Shown here: piece by piece, positions 48,373-59,765 of the stretch
Layout: each line of letters opens with the position of its first letter
Position numbering within the stretch: the first letter of the stretch is position 1
Assembly: GCF_900100085.1 (NCBI RefSeq)
Contig: NZ_FNEJ01000010.1
Span: 161,369 to 225,368, forward strand
From: Salipiger marinus
Lineage (GTDB): Bacteria > Pseudomonadota > Alphaproteobacteria > Rhodobacterales > Rhodobacteraceae
DNA length: 64,000 nt
Reading direction: 5' to 3'
The notes under the pieces: generated by a model
What the model was told of the DNA's origin: nothing
Seen by the model: the letters and a program-made list of their open reading frames with translations, nothing else
The model's database searches: none
Made by a program: the position numbers and the translations under genes

Positions 48373-50232
48373 ATGAACAGCCATAGCCCCAACATGCGCC
48401 CTGTCATCCGCCAGCTGGACGAGGCCGCCGTCAACCGCATCGCGGCGGGCGAGGTGGTGGAACGGCCCGCCTCTGCGGTCAAGGAACTGGTGGAAAACGC
48501 CATCGACGCGGGCGCACGGCGCATCACCGTGGATATTGCCGATGGCGGCAAGACGCTGATCCGGGTCACGGATGACGGCTGCGGCATGGCGCCCGAGGAT
48601 CTGCCGCTGGCGCTGTCGCGGCACGCCACCTCCAAGATCGACGGCAGCGATCTGCTGGCCATCCACAGCTTCGGCTTTCGTGGCGAGGCGCTGCCCTCGC
48701 TGGGGGCGGTGGGGCGGCTGACCATCCAGAGCCGCGCCGAGGGGCTGGACGGCGCCGAGATTACGGTGAATGGCGGTGTCGTGGGTGACATCCGGCCCGC
48801 CGCGCTGAACCAGGGCACGGTGGTCACGCTGCGCGATCTGTTCTTCGCCACGCCCGCGCGGCTGAAATTCCTGCGCACCGACCGGGCCGAAATGATGGCG
48901 GTGGCCGAAGGGCTCAAGCGGCTGGCCATGGCCGAGCCTTCGGTGGGCTTCACCCTGCGCGACGTGTCCGAGGGGCGCGACCGCGTGAGCTTCCGGGCCG
49001 ATGCGGTGCCGGGCGATCTGTTCGACGCGCTGCGCGGGCGGCTGGCGCAGGTGCTGGGGGCAGACTTTACCGACAACGCCCTGCCCATCGATGCCGAACG
49101 CGACGGGTTCCGGCTGACCGGCTATGCGGCGCTGCCCACCTATTCGCGCGGATCTTCGGTGGCGCAGCATCTGTTCGTCAATGGCCGCCCGGTGCAGGAC
49201 AAGCTGCTTTATGGCGCGCTGCGCGGCGCCTATGCCGATTTCCTCAGCCGCGACCGGCATCCGGCGGTGGCGCTGTTTGTCGACTGTGCACCGCATCTGG
49301 TGGATGTGAACGTGCATCCCGCCAAATCCGAGGTGCGGTTCCGCGAGCCGGGTCTCGTGCGCGGGCTGATCGTGTCGGCGCTGCGGCATGGTCTGGCCGA
49401 GGCCGGGCATCGCGCCTCCACCACCGTGGCGGGGGCGACGCTGGGGGCCTTCCGTCCCGAACCTGCCGCCACGCCTTCGGGCGCGCCGCGCGTCTATCAG
49501 ATGGACCGGCCCTCTGCCGCCGCGCGCAGCGCCGCCTATGCCGCGCAGGCGCCGCAGGGGTTTTCCGAGTTTTCGGGCACCTATTCCGGTCGCGTGGTCG
49601 ATCCCGCGCCCGCCCCCGCGCCTGCCGCAGAGGACAGGCCAGAGCCGCGCCATCTGCCGCTTGGCGCCGCGCGCGGGCAGGTGCATGAAAACTACATCAT
49701 CGCCCAGACCGAAGATGGCGTGGTCATTGTCGACCAGCACGCCGCGCATGAGCGGCTGGTCTATGAAAAGCTCAAGCGCCAGATGGCGGAACGGGGCGTG
49801 CCCGCGCAGGCGCTGCTGATCCCCGAGATCGTGGAACTGTCCGCCGAGGATCAGGCGCGGCTTCTGGACATTGCCGATGACCTGTCCCGCATGGGGCTGA
49901 CGGTGGAAGCCTTTGGCGGCTCTGCGCTGGCAGTGCGCGAGACGCCCGCGATTCTGGGCGAGGTCAATGCCACCGCCCTGCTGCGCGACATTCTTGACGA
50001 ACTGGCCGATTTTGGCAGCAGCCAGCTGGTGCAGGAAAAGCTGGAGGCGATCCTGAGCCTGGTGGCCTGCCATGGCTCCATCCGGTCGGGGCGGGTGATG
50101 CGCGCCGAGGAAATGAACGCGCTGCTGCGCGAGATGGAGGCGACGCCGCATTCTGGCCAGTGCAACCATGGCCGCCCCACCTATGTGGAACTGAAACTCA
50201 GCGACATCGAACGGCTGTTCGGGCGCACATGA
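48373..50232 (+). CDS. mutL: DNA mismatch repair protein MutL
   Basis: The 619-residue protein has the GHKL ATPase N-terminus ('[37 protein letters not shown]', 'DDGCGM', '[10 protein letters not shown]', '[17 protein letters not shown]'). A Pro/Ala-rich linker (about 370-430) leads to the C-terminal endonuclease domain with the metal site '[15 protein letters not shown]' (from about residue 453), '[12 protein letters not shown]' and '[24 protein letters not shown]'. The intact DQHAxxExxxxE motif predicts a nicking MutL, as in organisms without MutH. ATG 48373 was chosen; ATG 48394 is a shorter alternative. Its stop overlaps the rmuC start (ATGA). Confidence 0.96.
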   Translation: MNSHSPNMRPVIRQLDEAAVNRIAAGEVVERPASAVKELVENAIDAGARRITVDIADGGKTLIRVTDDGCGMAPEDLPLALSRHATSKIDGSDLLAIHSFGFRGEALPSLGAVGRLTIQSRAEGLDGAEITVNGGVVGDIRPAALNQGTVVTLRDLFFATPARLKFLRTDRAEMMAVAEGLKRLAMAEPSVGFTLRDVSEGRDRVSFRADAVPGDLFDALRGRLAQVLGADFTDNALPIDAERDGFRLTGYAALPTYSRGSSVAQHLFVNGRPVQDKLLYGALRGAYADFLSRDRHPAVALFVDCAPHLVDVNVHPAKSEVRFREPGLVRGLIVSALRHGLAEAGHRASTTVAGATLGAFRPEPAATPSGAPRVYQMDRPSAAARSAAYAAQAPQGFSEFSGTYSGRVVDPAPAPAPAAEDRPEPRHLPLGAARGQVHENYIIAQTEDGVVIVDQHAAHERLVYEKLKRQMAERGVPAQALLIPEIVELSAEDQARLLDIADDLSRMGLTVEAFGGSALAVRETPAILGEVNATALLRDILDELADFGSSQLVQEKLEAILSLVACHGSIRSGRVMRAEEMNALLREMEATPHSGQCNHGRPTYVELKLSDIERLFGRT

Positions 50233-51350
50233 CTGAGGGCTGGCAGATCGCGCTGGATGACCCGCTGCTGTGGGCGGGGTTGGGCGGCGCGCTGCTGGCG
50301 CTGCTGCTGATCCTGTCGATCCGCGCCTCCAACCGCGCCGCCCGGCTGGGCTATCCGCTGAGCCAGCTGGCGCAGCGGGTGCAGGCCTTGGCCGAGGGGC
50401 AGGACCGGCTGGCGGGCGGGCTGCATCATGTCAGCGAGGCGCAGGTGCAGAGCCAGACCGCCATGCTGCAGCTGATGGAGCAGCGTCTGGCGCTGGTGCA
50501 GCAGAACATGGCCGAAAGCCTGCACGGCACCGCGCGGCGCACCGCCCATTCGCTGGGGGAACTGCAGGAACGGCTGAAAACCATCGACCGCGCACAGGAA
50601 AACATCACCCGCCTGTCGGGCGACGTGCTGTCGCTGCAGGACATCCTGTCCAACAAGCAGACCCGTGGCGCCTTTGGCGAAATCCAGCTGAATGACATCG
50701 TGTCGAAGGCGCTGCCGCGCGACAGCTACGTGCTGCAGGCCACGCTGTCGAACGGGCGGCGGGCGGACTGCCTGATCAAGCTGCCCGGACCTCCCGGCGC
50801 CATGGTGGTGGATGCCAAGTTCCCGCTGGAATCCTATGAGGCGCTGCGCCGCGCCGAAACGCCCGAGGCCCGGCAGCGCGCCGCGCAGGGCTTCCGCATG
50901 TCGGTGCGCCGTCATGTGCGCGACATTTCCGACCGCTACATCATCGAGGGAGAGACGGCGGACAGCGCGCTGATGTTCCTGCCCTCAGAAGCGGTCTATG
51001 CCGAACTGCATGGCAATTTCCCCGAGATCGTGCGCGAAGGCTTCGGCCTGCGGGTCTGGATCGTGTCGCCCACCACCTGCATGGCCACGCTGAACACGCT
51101 GCGCGCCGTGCTGAAGGATGCAAGGATGCGCGAACAGGCGGGGGCGATCCGGCGCGAACTGGCGCTGCTGCATCAGGATGTGGACCGGCTGGGCGGGCGG
51201 GTCGAAAACCTTGACCGGCATTTCGGCATGGCGGCGCGCGATCTGGCCGAAATCCGGATCAGCGCCGAAAAGGCCGGGCGCCGGGCGCAGCGGCTTGATA
51301 ACTTCGATTTCGAGGATCTGGCCCCCGAGGCGCGCCCCGCCCCGGTCTGA
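50229..51350 (+). CDS. rmuC: DNA recombination protein RmuC
   Basis: The 373-residue protein has an N-terminal membrane helix ('[21 protein letters not shown]'). A coiled-coil region follows (about 45-140) and then the RmuC nuclease-like core '[70 protein letters not shown]'. RmuC limits inversions at short repeats; its catalytic mechanism is unproven. The ATGA overlap with mutL implies coupled expression of two genome-stability genes. Confidence 0.94.
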   Translation: MTEGWQIALDDPLLWAGLGGALLALLLILSIRASNRAARLGYPLSQLAQRVQALAEGQDRLAGGLHHVSEAQVQSQTAMLQLMEQRLALVQQNMAESLHGTARRTAHSLGELQERLKTIDRAQENITRLSGDVLSLQDILSNKQTRGAFGEIQLNDIVSKALPRDSYVLQATLSNGRRADCLIKLPGPPGAMVVDAKFPLESYEALRRAETPEARQRAAQGFRMSVRRHVRDISDRYIIEGETADSALMFLPSEAVYAELHGNFPEIVREGFGLRVWIVSPTTCMATLNTLRAVLKDARMREQAGAIRRELALLHQDVDRLGGRVENLDRHFGMAARDLAEIRISAEKAGRRAQRLDNFDFEDLAPEARPAPV

Positions 51351-51419
51351 CCGGGTTTGCGCAGGATCAAGGACGGCGCCGTCTTCTGCCCGCAAGGTGG
51401 CGGGGAAAGGAGACCCGTC

Positions 51420-51749
51420 ATGGAAGAAATCAGCGTTCGCAAAGTCGCCGCCGTGATCCTGATGGCCCGTGAGCTTGATCGGGCCGAAGGCGAACTGCGC
51501 GGCTTCATCCGGTCTATGAGCGACGAGGAAAAGGCCGCTCTGGTCGCGATCATGTGGATCGGTCGCGAGGTGTTCGAGGCCGAGGACTGGCAGGAGGCCT
51601 ATGGCACAGCACTTTCCGAAGCCTCCACCCCCACCGCCGATTACCTGATCGGCACGCCGCATCTGGCCGACCATCTGGAAGCCGGGCTGGAGGCCTTGGG
51701 CTATGATCCCGAGGACGAGGAGGACGAGCTGCTGACCCGCGGCAGCTAA
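51420..51749 (+). CDS. DUF3775 domain-containing protein
   Basis: The 109-residue acidic protein begins 'MEEISVRKVAAVILMARELDRAEGELRGFIRSMSDEEKAALVAIMWIGREVF' and continues 'EDWQEAYGTALSEASTPTADYLIGTPHLADHLEAGLEALG', which is the DUF3775 pattern. The function is unknown. AAAGGAG stands 6 nt before ATG 51420. Its stop is interlocked (CTAA) with that of the convergent dinB gene. It follows rmuC by 69 bp. Confidence 0.83.
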   Translation: MEEISVRKVAAVILMARELDRAEGELRGFIRSMSDEEKAALVAIMWIGREVFEAEDWQEAYGTALSEASTPTADYLIGTPHLADHLEAGLEALGYDPEDEEDELLTRGS

Positions 51750-53008
51750 CGCAGGGCGCGGCCCTTGACGATGGCATCGTCGCCGAATTTTGCGCGGATG
51801 GCATCGGTGGCGCGTTCGGCGGCGGCGCGCTTGCCCGCATCGGGATCCAGCAGGTCGCCGCCCCGGTCCGCCTGATCGGCGGGCACCAGATCCGAAATTC
51901 CCGCCCCCAGCAGCCGCCACGGGCCTTCCTTGCCCAGCGGGTCCAGCAGCGCGCGGGCGGTGCGGTAGATGCGGTCGGCCATCTGCGTGGCATCCGCCAG
52001 CGACTGCCGCCGGGTCAGGGTGCGGAAATCCGACCGCTTGACCTTGAGCGTGACGACGCGCCCCGCCAGCCCCTTGGCCTTGGCGCGGTCGGACACCTTT
52101 TCGCACATGCGCCACAGATGACCGTCCAGCAGGTCGGGATCGGCGGTGTCTTCGGCAAAGGTCGTTTCGTTGGAAATGGATTTTATCGGGGAATCGCGGG
52201 TGACGCGGCGGTGATCCTGCCCTCGCGCCAGATGCCACAGCCGGTCGCCCATGCCGCCGAAGCGGGCCACCAGATCGCGCTGGTCCCAGCGCAGCAGATC
52301 CTCGAAGGTGCGGATGCCCGCCCGCTCCAGCGCCTCCTGCGAGGCAAGACCCACCCCCCAGATCAGCCGCACCGGCCTTGGCCGCAGAAACTCCTGCGTC
52401 TCAGTGCGGCCAATCACCGAAAACCCGTGCGGCTTGTCGAGATCAGAGGCGATCTTGGCCAGAAACTTGTTATGCGACAGACCCACGGATCCGGTCACGC
52501 CAAGCTCGTCACGCATCCGCTTGACCAGCCGGGCCATCATCACGGCGGGCGGGTGGCCATGCAGCCGCGCGGTGCCGGACAGATCCAGAAACGCCTCGTC
52601 CAGCGACAGCGGTTCGATGGCGGGGGTCAGATCCTCCATCATTGCGCGGATGCGGCGCGACACGTCCGCGTAAAGCGCCATTCGGGGTTTCAGCACCACC
52701 GCATCGGGGCAAAGCTTCAGCGCCTGAAACATCGGCATGGCAGAGCGCACGCCCCGGATGCGGGCCACGTAACAGGCGGTGGAGACCACGCCGCGCTTGC
52801 CGCCGCCGATGATCACCGGCTTGTCGGCCAGTTCCGGATTCTCACGCTTTTCCACGCTGGCATAGAAGGCGTCGCAGTCCATATGGGCGATGGACAGATC
52901 CCACAGTTCGGCATGGCGCACGATACGGGGCCGTCCGCAGGCGGGACAGCGCGACCCAAGATCAAATTCGGTCAGACAATCGCGGCAGAGCGCAGGCATG
53001 GCTGGCAT
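51746..53008 (-). CDS. dinB: DNA polymerase IV (Y-family) with N-terminal zinc-ribbon-like extension
   Basis: The 420-residue translesion polymerase has catalytic acids in 'IAHMDCDAFYASVEKRENPEL' (Asp44) and 'IEPLSLDEAFLDLSGTA' (Asp137, Glu138), then 'GVTGSVGLSHNKFLAKIASDLDKP' and the little-finger domain. Before the palm, about 30 extra residues carry C8-x2-C11 and C21-x2-C24 ('CRDCLTEFDLGSRCPACGRP'), a probable zinc ribbon that E. coli DinB lacks. It is convergent with DUF3775 with interlocked stops and divergent from the NUDIX gene. The start may be ATG 53008 or 52999. Confidence 0.93.
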   Translation of the reverse strand: MPAMPALCRDCLTEFDLGSRCPACGRPRIVRHAELWDLSIAHMDCDAFYASVEKRENPELADKPVIIGGGKRGVVSTACYVARIRGVRSAMPMFQALKLCPDAVVLKPRMALYADVSRRIRAMMEDLTPAIEPLSLDEAFLDLSGTARLHGHPPAVMMARLVKRMRDELGVTGSVGLSHNKFLAKIASDLDKPHGFSVIGRTETQEFLRPRPVRLIWGVGLASQEALERAGIRTFEDLLRWDQRDLVARFGGMGDRLWHLARGQDHRRVTRDSPIKSISNETTFAEDTADPDLLDGHLWRMCEKVSDRAKAKGLAGRVVTLKVKRSDFRTLTRRQSLADATQMADRIYRTARALLDPLGKEGPWRLLGAGISDLVPADQADRGGDLLDPDAGKRAAAERATDAIRAKFGDDAIVKGRALR

Positions 53009-53066
53009 TTCCGGCGGGAGTGGTTATCTGCGCAGCATACGCCCCTTCCGGGCCGGAGACCATCGC

Positions 53067-53456
53067 GTGAGCTTTTCCGGAGCGAAACTGATCCTGTTTC
53101 TTGGCGCCGATCTGCTGGTGCTGCGGCGGGATCATACCCCCGGCATCCCTTGGCCCGGCTTTCTGGATTTCCCCGGCGGCGGGCGCGAAGGCGCGGAGAC
53201 GCCCGAAGCCTGCGCGCTGCGCGAAACCTGCGAGGAGGTGGGGTTGGTGGTGCCGGATGCGGCACTGGTCTGGCGGCATCAGCACGGGGACAACTGGTTC
53301 TTTGCCGCGCATCTGCCCGGCGCCACGGTCCGCGAGGTGCGTTTTGGCGGCGAGGGCGAGGGCTGGCTGCTGATGCGTCCCGAGGAATTTGCCGCAAGGG
53401 ACGATGCGATCCCGCATTTCCGCGACATCCTGCGCCTTTATCTGGCGCAGGGCTGA
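53067..53456 (+). CDS. NUDIX hydrolase
   Basis: The 129-residue protein has a perfect Nudix box Gx5Ex7REUxEExGU at residues 38-60 ('GGREGAETPEACALRETCEEVGL'). It starts at GTG 53067, 9 nt after GGAG; the upstream frame runs back into the dinB promoter without a good start. The active site would hydrolyse a nucleoside diphosphate linked to another moiety. Next to dinB, a role in cleaning damaged nucleotides is tempting but unproven. Confidence 0.87.
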   Translation: MSFSGAKLILFLGADLLVLRRDHTPGIPWPGFLDFPGGGREGAETPEACALRETCEEVGLVVPDAALVWRHQHGDNWFFAAHLPGATVREVRFGGEGEGWLLMRPEEFAARDDAIPHFRDILRLYLAQG

Positions 53457-53487
53457 GCCGCCGCTGGCGGCAGGGTTCGCAGCCGCC

Positions 53488-53802
53488 TCAGGCGGCGCGG
53501 AACCACGACAGCCAGCCGGACTTGCGGCGCTCGTCGCCCATGGCCCGGGGACGCATCACGTCGCGCTGGCTGCTGTTTTCCATCGTCATGCGCGACTGCA
53601 GCGTGCCGGGCTGATCCAGCGCGGCCAGTGCCCGGGCCAGAAGCACCCGTTCCGCCGCATCGGGCTGCGTCGTCACCGGCGCGTCAAAGCTGCTGGCCAC
53701 GCGCACGCGCCCGGCATCGGTGTGAAAGGTAACAAGCGCCTCGAACCGCTGCTCTGCCGCGTTGTAGCGCATATCGCCGATCTGGGTCTGACTCTCGGTC
53801 AT
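53488..53802 (-). CDS. Small hypothetical protein
   Basis: The 104-residue protein 'MTESQTQIGDMRYNAAEQRFEALVTFHTDAGRVRVASSFDAP' continues with a helical 'AAERVLLARALAALDQPG' and a basic C-terminal tail ending 'RRKSGWLSWFRAA'. Codon use and an AGGAG upstream of ATG 53802 support that it is real. It has no signal peptide; the amphipathic end could touch a membrane. I do not recognise the function. It is divergent from the SPFH gene (181-bp gap). Confidence 0.65.
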   Translation of the reverse strand: MTESQTQIGDMRYNAAEQRFEALVTFHTDAGRVRVASSFDAPVTTQPDAAERVLLARALAALDQPGTLQSRMTMENSSQRDVMRPRAMGDERRKSGWLSWFRAA

Positions 53803-53983
53803 GAGATGATCTCCTGCCTGTCGATTATGGACCAAACGCGCGCCCTTACACAGAAGTTCCGGGCGGCTGCGCGCACGAGGCCGTGAAGTCAAGCGAAAAA
53901 CGTGCCGATGAAAGAGCTTTCCGGGCGCTGTTGCCCCCGGCATACTATGATCTGGATTTGGCTTAAGGGATTGGAGTCGCAGG

Positions 53984-54877
53984 ATGAGTCCGGAAGACAT
54001 CTGGCTGGAACTGCTGGGGCAGAATCTGGTGATCCTGCTGCTGGCGGGATTTGTGATCCTGTGCGTTCTGCTGGGGGTGCGGATCGTGCCGCAGGCGGAA
54101 AAACATGTGGTGGAACGGTTCGGGCGGCTGCGCGCCGTGCTGGGGCCGGGGATCAATCTGATCGTGCCGTTTCTGGACCGGGTCGCGCACAAGGTGTCGA
54201 TCCTTGAACGTCAGCTGCCGACCGCCAGTCAGGATGCCATCACCACCGACAACGCGCTGGTGGAGGTGGAAACCAGCGTCTTCTACCGCATTCTGGAGCC
54301 GGAAAAGACCGTTTACCGGATCCGCGATGTGGATGCCGCCATCGCCACCACCGTAGCGGGCATCGTGCGGGCCGAGATTGGCAAGATGGAACTGGACGAG
54401 GTGCAGTCCAACCGGTCGGCGCTGATCGCCACCATCAAGTCCAGCGTGATGGATGCGGTGGATGACTGGGGGATCGAGGTGACGCGGGCCGAACTGCTGG
54501 ACGTGAACCTTGACCAGCAGACGCGCGAGGCGATGCTGCAGCAGCTCAACGCCGAACGCGCCCGCCGCGCGCAGGTGACCGAAGCCGAGGGCCGCAAGCG
54601 CGCCGTGGAACTGGCCGCCGACGCGCAGCTTTACGCCGCCGAACAGCAGGCCAAGGCGCGGCGCATCTCGGCGGAGGCCGAAGCCTATGCCACGCAGGTG
54701 GTGGCCGCCGCCATCGCCGAAAACGGCCTTGAGGCGGCGCAGTATCAGGTGGCGCTGAAACAGGTGGAGGCGCTGGTGGCGCTGGGGCAGGGCGCGGGAA
54801 AGCAGACCGTGGTGCTGCCCGCCAGCGCGCTTGACGTGTTCGCGGATGCGTTTTCGCTGCTGAAGGGCCGGGGCTGA
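53984..54877 (+). CDS. SPFH/band-7 domain membrane protein (QmcA-like)
   Basis: The 297-residue protein has an N-terminal membrane helix ('LVILLLAGFVILCVLLGV'). The SPFH domain follows ('RIVPQAEKHVVERFGRLRAVLGPGINLIVPFLDRVAHKVSILERQLPTASQDAITTDNALVEVETSVFYRI') and then an Ala/Glu-rich coiled coil ('RRAQVTEAEGRKRAVELAADAQLYAAEQQAKARRISAEAEAYA'). QmcA-type proteins form membrane microdomain assemblies and often pair with NfeD, as here, where the nfeD-like ATG overlaps the stop. Confidence 0.9.
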   Translation: MSPEDIWLELLGQNLVILLLAGFVILCVLLGVRIVPQAEKHVVERFGRLRAVLGPGINLIVPFLDRVAHKVSILERQLPTASQDAITTDNALVEVETSVFYRILEPEKTVYRIRDVDAAIATTVAGIVRAEIGKMELDEVQSNRSALIATIKSSVMDAVDDWGIEVTRAELLDVNLDQQTREAMLQQLNAERARRAQVTEAEGRKRAVELAADAQLYAAEQQAKARRISAEAEAYATQVVAAAIAENGLEAAQYQVALKQVEALVALGQGAGKQTVVLPASALDVFADAFSLLKGRG

Positions 54878-55149
54878 TGGGCTGGGCGCAGCTGTGGTGG
54901 GTCTGGATCGGCGCGGCGCTGGTGCTGCTGGCGCTGGAGATGCTGGCGCCGGTCTACATCCTGCTGGGCTTCGCGGTGGGGGCGCTGGCGGTGGGGCTGG
55001 CGCTGCTGGCCGGATTGCAGGCGGGACTGCCGTGGCTTCTGCTGATCGGCGCGGCGGTGTCGCTGCTGGCATGGGTGGCGCTGCGGCGCGGAACGGGTCT
55101 GCGCAAGGGGCAGACCCGCATCGTGACCCGCGACATCAACGAGGATTAG
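54877..55149 (+). CDS. NfeD family membrane protein
   Basis: The 90-residue protein has two or three membrane helices ('WWVWIGAALVLLALEMLAPVYILLGFAVGALAVGLALLAG', 'LPWLLLIGAAVSLLAWVALRR'). The terminal 'LRKGQTRIVTRDINED' is short, so the OB-fold seen in longer NfeD proteins is missing. NfeD proteins are partners of SPFH proteins. The start overlaps the SPFH gene stop (TGATG). Its stop is interlocked with that of pyrF (bases 55146-55149). Confidence 0.87.
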   Translation: MGWAQLWWVWIGAALVLLALEMLAPVYILLGFAVGALAVGLALLAGLQAGLPWLLLIGAAVSLLAWVALRRGTGLRKGQTRIVTRDINED

Positions 55150-55841
55150 GCGCCGCGCAGTTCCGCCAGAATCGCCTCTGCCGCATCGCGGGGCGCTGGC
55201 GCGCGCCAGATCGGACGGCCCACCACGATGTGATCGGCCCCTGCAGCGATGGCGTGGGCCGGGGTGGCGATGCGTTTCTGGTCGTCATCCGCCGCGCCCG
55301 CCGGGCGCACGCCGGGGGTGACGATCAGCTTGCCCGCCGCTTCGGGCAGGGCGCGGATCGCCGCCGCCTCGTTCGGGGAGGCGATGATGCCATCGGCGCC
55401 CGCCTCGAAGGCGCGGGCGGCGCGTTCCACCACCAGATCGGGAATTGCCCCCTCGCGGATCAGGCTTGCATCCAGATCGGCGCGGTCGAGCGAGGTGAGG
55501 ATGGTGACGGCGAGGATTTTCATGTCCTTGCCGCGCGCGCCTTCCTTGGCGGCGCGGACCACATGCGGATCACCATGCACGGTCAGGAAATCAAGGTCAT
55601 ACTGCGCCAGCCCGGCCACGGCGTTTTCCACGGTCTGTCCGATGTCGAACAGCTTCATGTCCAGAAAGATGCGCTTGCCGCGTTCCTGCTTCAGCTCGTT
55701 GGCCAGAGCCAGACCGCCACCCGTGAGCATCCCGAGCCCGATCTTGTAGAAGGACACGGCATCCCCCAGCTGGTCGGCAACGGCGAGCCCCTGCAGGGCA
55801 TTGGGCACGTCAAGGGCAACAATCAGGCGGTCATCAGACAT
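55146..55841 (-). CDS. pyrF: Orotidine-5'-phosphate decarboxylase
   Basis: The 231-residue TIM-barrel enzyme makes UMP from OMP in pyrimidine synthesis. 'LIVALDVPNALQGLAVADQLGDAVSFYKIGLGMLTGGG' carries the first Asp and Lys. 'KRIFLDMKLFDIGQTVENAV' is the Asp-x-Lys-x-x-Asp catalytic motif. 'VTPGVRPAGAADDDQKRIATPAHAIAAGADHIVVGRPIWRA' binds the phosphate. The usual 'DLKxHDIPNTV' reads 'DMKLFDIGQTV' here, a form I regard as normal for this group. The upstream DUF-type small gene is on the same strand. Confidence 0.95.
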   Translation of the reverse strand: MSDDRLIVALDVPNALQGLAVADQLGDAVSFYKIGLGMLTGGGLALANELKQERGKRIFLDMKLFDIGQTVENAVAGLAQYDLDFLTVHGDPHVVRAAKEGARGKDMKILAVTILTSLDRADLDASLIREGAIPDLVVERAARAFEAGADGIIASPNEAAAIRALPEAAGKLIVTPGVRPAGAADDDQKRIATPAHAIAAGADHIVVGRPIWRAPAPRDAAEAILAELRGA

Positions 55842-55916
55842 CTGGGGGCGCTCCGGGTTTGGGACGCGCCCCTCTTGCGGGCAGGCATGGCCTGCGTCAA
55901 CCCATTGTGGCCGGGA

Positions 55917-56198
55917 TCACGGCTGTGGCCGGGTCCGTTCCGCCAGCGCGGGGTCGAAGTTCAGGTCTTCGGCGCTGCTGGCTTTGGCGGGGGCCTGATC
56001 CGGGCGGCGCATCACCTGCTTGATGGCGCGGGCCAAGACCTGACGGTGCTGCGCCAGATGCCACGGATCCGGCGCCGCACCCGCCGTGCGGGTGATCAGG
56101 ATCCGGCCATTGCGGGCAGTCAGCGACACGCTGCCAGCGCCCATGCCATCGTCTGCGGTGGTGTCGATGCCGTCATAAACGGCGCGTTCAGTTTCCAT
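55917..56198 (-). CDS. Small hypothetical protein
   Basis: This is a 93-residue protein ('METERAVYDGIDTTADDGMGAGSVSLTARNGRILITRTAGAAPDPWHLAQHRQVLARAIKQVMRR...') with a short beta-rich start and a helical middle; no signal or membrane segment is seen. Its TTTCC-GGAGGGCAG ribosome-binding region upstream of ATG 56198 looks real. It lies 75 bp before pyrF on the same strand and is divergent from clpB. The function is unknown to me. Confidence 0.6.
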   Translation of the reverse strand: METERAVYDGIDTTADDGMGAGSVSLTARNGRILITRTAGAAPDPWHLAQHRQVLARAIKQVMRRPDQAPAKASSAEDLNFDPALAERTRPQP

Positions 56199-56286
56199 GA
56201 TCTGCCCTCCTTCCCGAACCGTAGCGCAAACGCATTAAGAGGGTGTGTTGTTCCCTGTCCTTGCGCGTTTTTCCCGGTCACATGCT

Positions 56287-56315
56287 CTTGAAGCGCCAGC
56301 TTAGCACGACCATTT
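56287..56315 (+). promoter_or_regulatory. RpoH (sigma-32) heat-shock promoter of clpB
   Basis: CTTGAA (56287-56292), a 17-bp gap and CCATTT (56310-56315) form a close match to the alphaproteobacterial heat-shock promoter and share spacing with the hsp20 promoter. Transcription would start near 56322, giving a leader of about 75 nt before the clpB ATG at 56399. Confidence 0.7.
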
Positions 56316-56398
56316 TCCATTGCGAGGCCCGACGATGGGATGTGCTGCAAGGCAGGCATCCCGGATCCCGGTCGGGCGCTTGTCAAAGGAGAGAGACG

Positions 56399-59014
<2,616 letters not shown>

Positions 59015-59038
59015 CGCTGACACCATGCCAGACATGGG

Positions 59039-59064
59039 AAAGGCCCGCCAACCGGCGGGCCTTT
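59039..59064. terminator. Terminator of clpB (bidirectional)
   Basis: An 11-bp perfect stem AAAGGCCCGCC / GGCGGGCCTTT (59039-59049, 59054-59064) has an AACC loop. The T-rich side is followed by CTG, and the opposite strand also ends in T's, so it can serve both clpB and, weakly, the convergent fasciclin gene. Confidence 0.85.
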
Positions 59065-59123
59065 CTGCTGTTTCGGGGTCCGGGCGGAGGCGGTGCGCGC
59101 CCGCCCGGATCCGAAGGGCGGGA

Positions 59124-59600
59124 TCACTCCGGCATGATGACGGCGTCGATCACGTGGATCACGCCGTTGGAGGCTTCGACATCCGGTGTCACCACATTGG
59201 CGCCGTCCACGGTCACGCCGCCTTCGGTCATGATGGTGACCATGGAGCCCTGAACGGTCTCGGCTTCCATGCCGTTGGTCAGGTCGGTGGACATCACCTT
59301 GCCCGGCACGACGTGGTAGGTCAGGATGGAGGTCAGCTGGTCCTTGTTCTCAGGCTGCAGCAGGGTGTCGACGGTGCCTTCCGGCAGGGCGGCGAAGGCC
59401 TCGTCGGTGGGCGCGAAGACGGTGAAGGGGCCGTCGCCCTTCAGCGTCTCCACAAGGCCTGCGGCTTCGGCGGCGGCGAGCAGGGTCGAGAAGCTGCCAT
59501 TCGCCTGTGCGGTTTCCACGATGTCGGAGTCGCTCTGGGCAAAAGCCGGGGTCGCGATGAAGGCTGCTGCGGTCAGGGCGAGATAGGTTCTGCGGAACAT
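59124..59600 (-). CDS. Secreted fasciclin (FAS1) domain protein
   Basis: The 158-residue protein has a signal peptide ([21 protein letters not shown]) and a single FAS1 domain: '[39 protein letters not shown]' (H1 box) and '[24 protein letters not shown]', then '[13 protein letters not shown]' (H2 box). FAS1 domains act in adhesion or small-ligand binding; the single-domain secreted forms of bacteria have no fixed role. AAGGAGATCACCC precedes ATG 59600. An inverted repeat TCCGGGCGG/CCGCCCGGA (59079-59109) lies after the stop. Confidence 0.9.
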   Translation of the reverse strand: MFRRTYLALTAAAFIATPAFAQSDSDIVETAQANGSFSTLLAAAEAAGLVETLKGDGPFTVFAPTDEAFAALPEGTVDTLLQPENKDQLTSILTYHVVPGKVMSTDLTNGMEAETVQGSMVTIMTEGGVTVDGANVVTPDVEASNGVIHVIDAVIMPE

Positions 59601-59691
59601 GGGTGATCTCCTTGGTTGAAGGTACCGGGGTTACGGCGGGATCTTCAGGACGGATCAGCGCAATTTCCGCAGCAGACGGGCTTGACCGGGG

Positions 59692-59719
59692 CAGGGGCCG
59701 CGCTAAGCCGCGGCCCTGC
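59692..59719 (-). terminator. GC-rich hairpin downstream of the DUF302 gene
   Basis: The arms CAGGG(G)CCGCG and CGCGGCCCTG (one bulged G) enclose a short loop in the gap between the DUF302 gene and the fasciclin gene. There is no clear T tract; it may be a terminator or a processing site. Confidence 0.4.
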
Positions 59720-59765
59720 GCCGGGTCCAATAGAGTCTTCGTGACGCAGCGTCAGCGGGTCGTTA

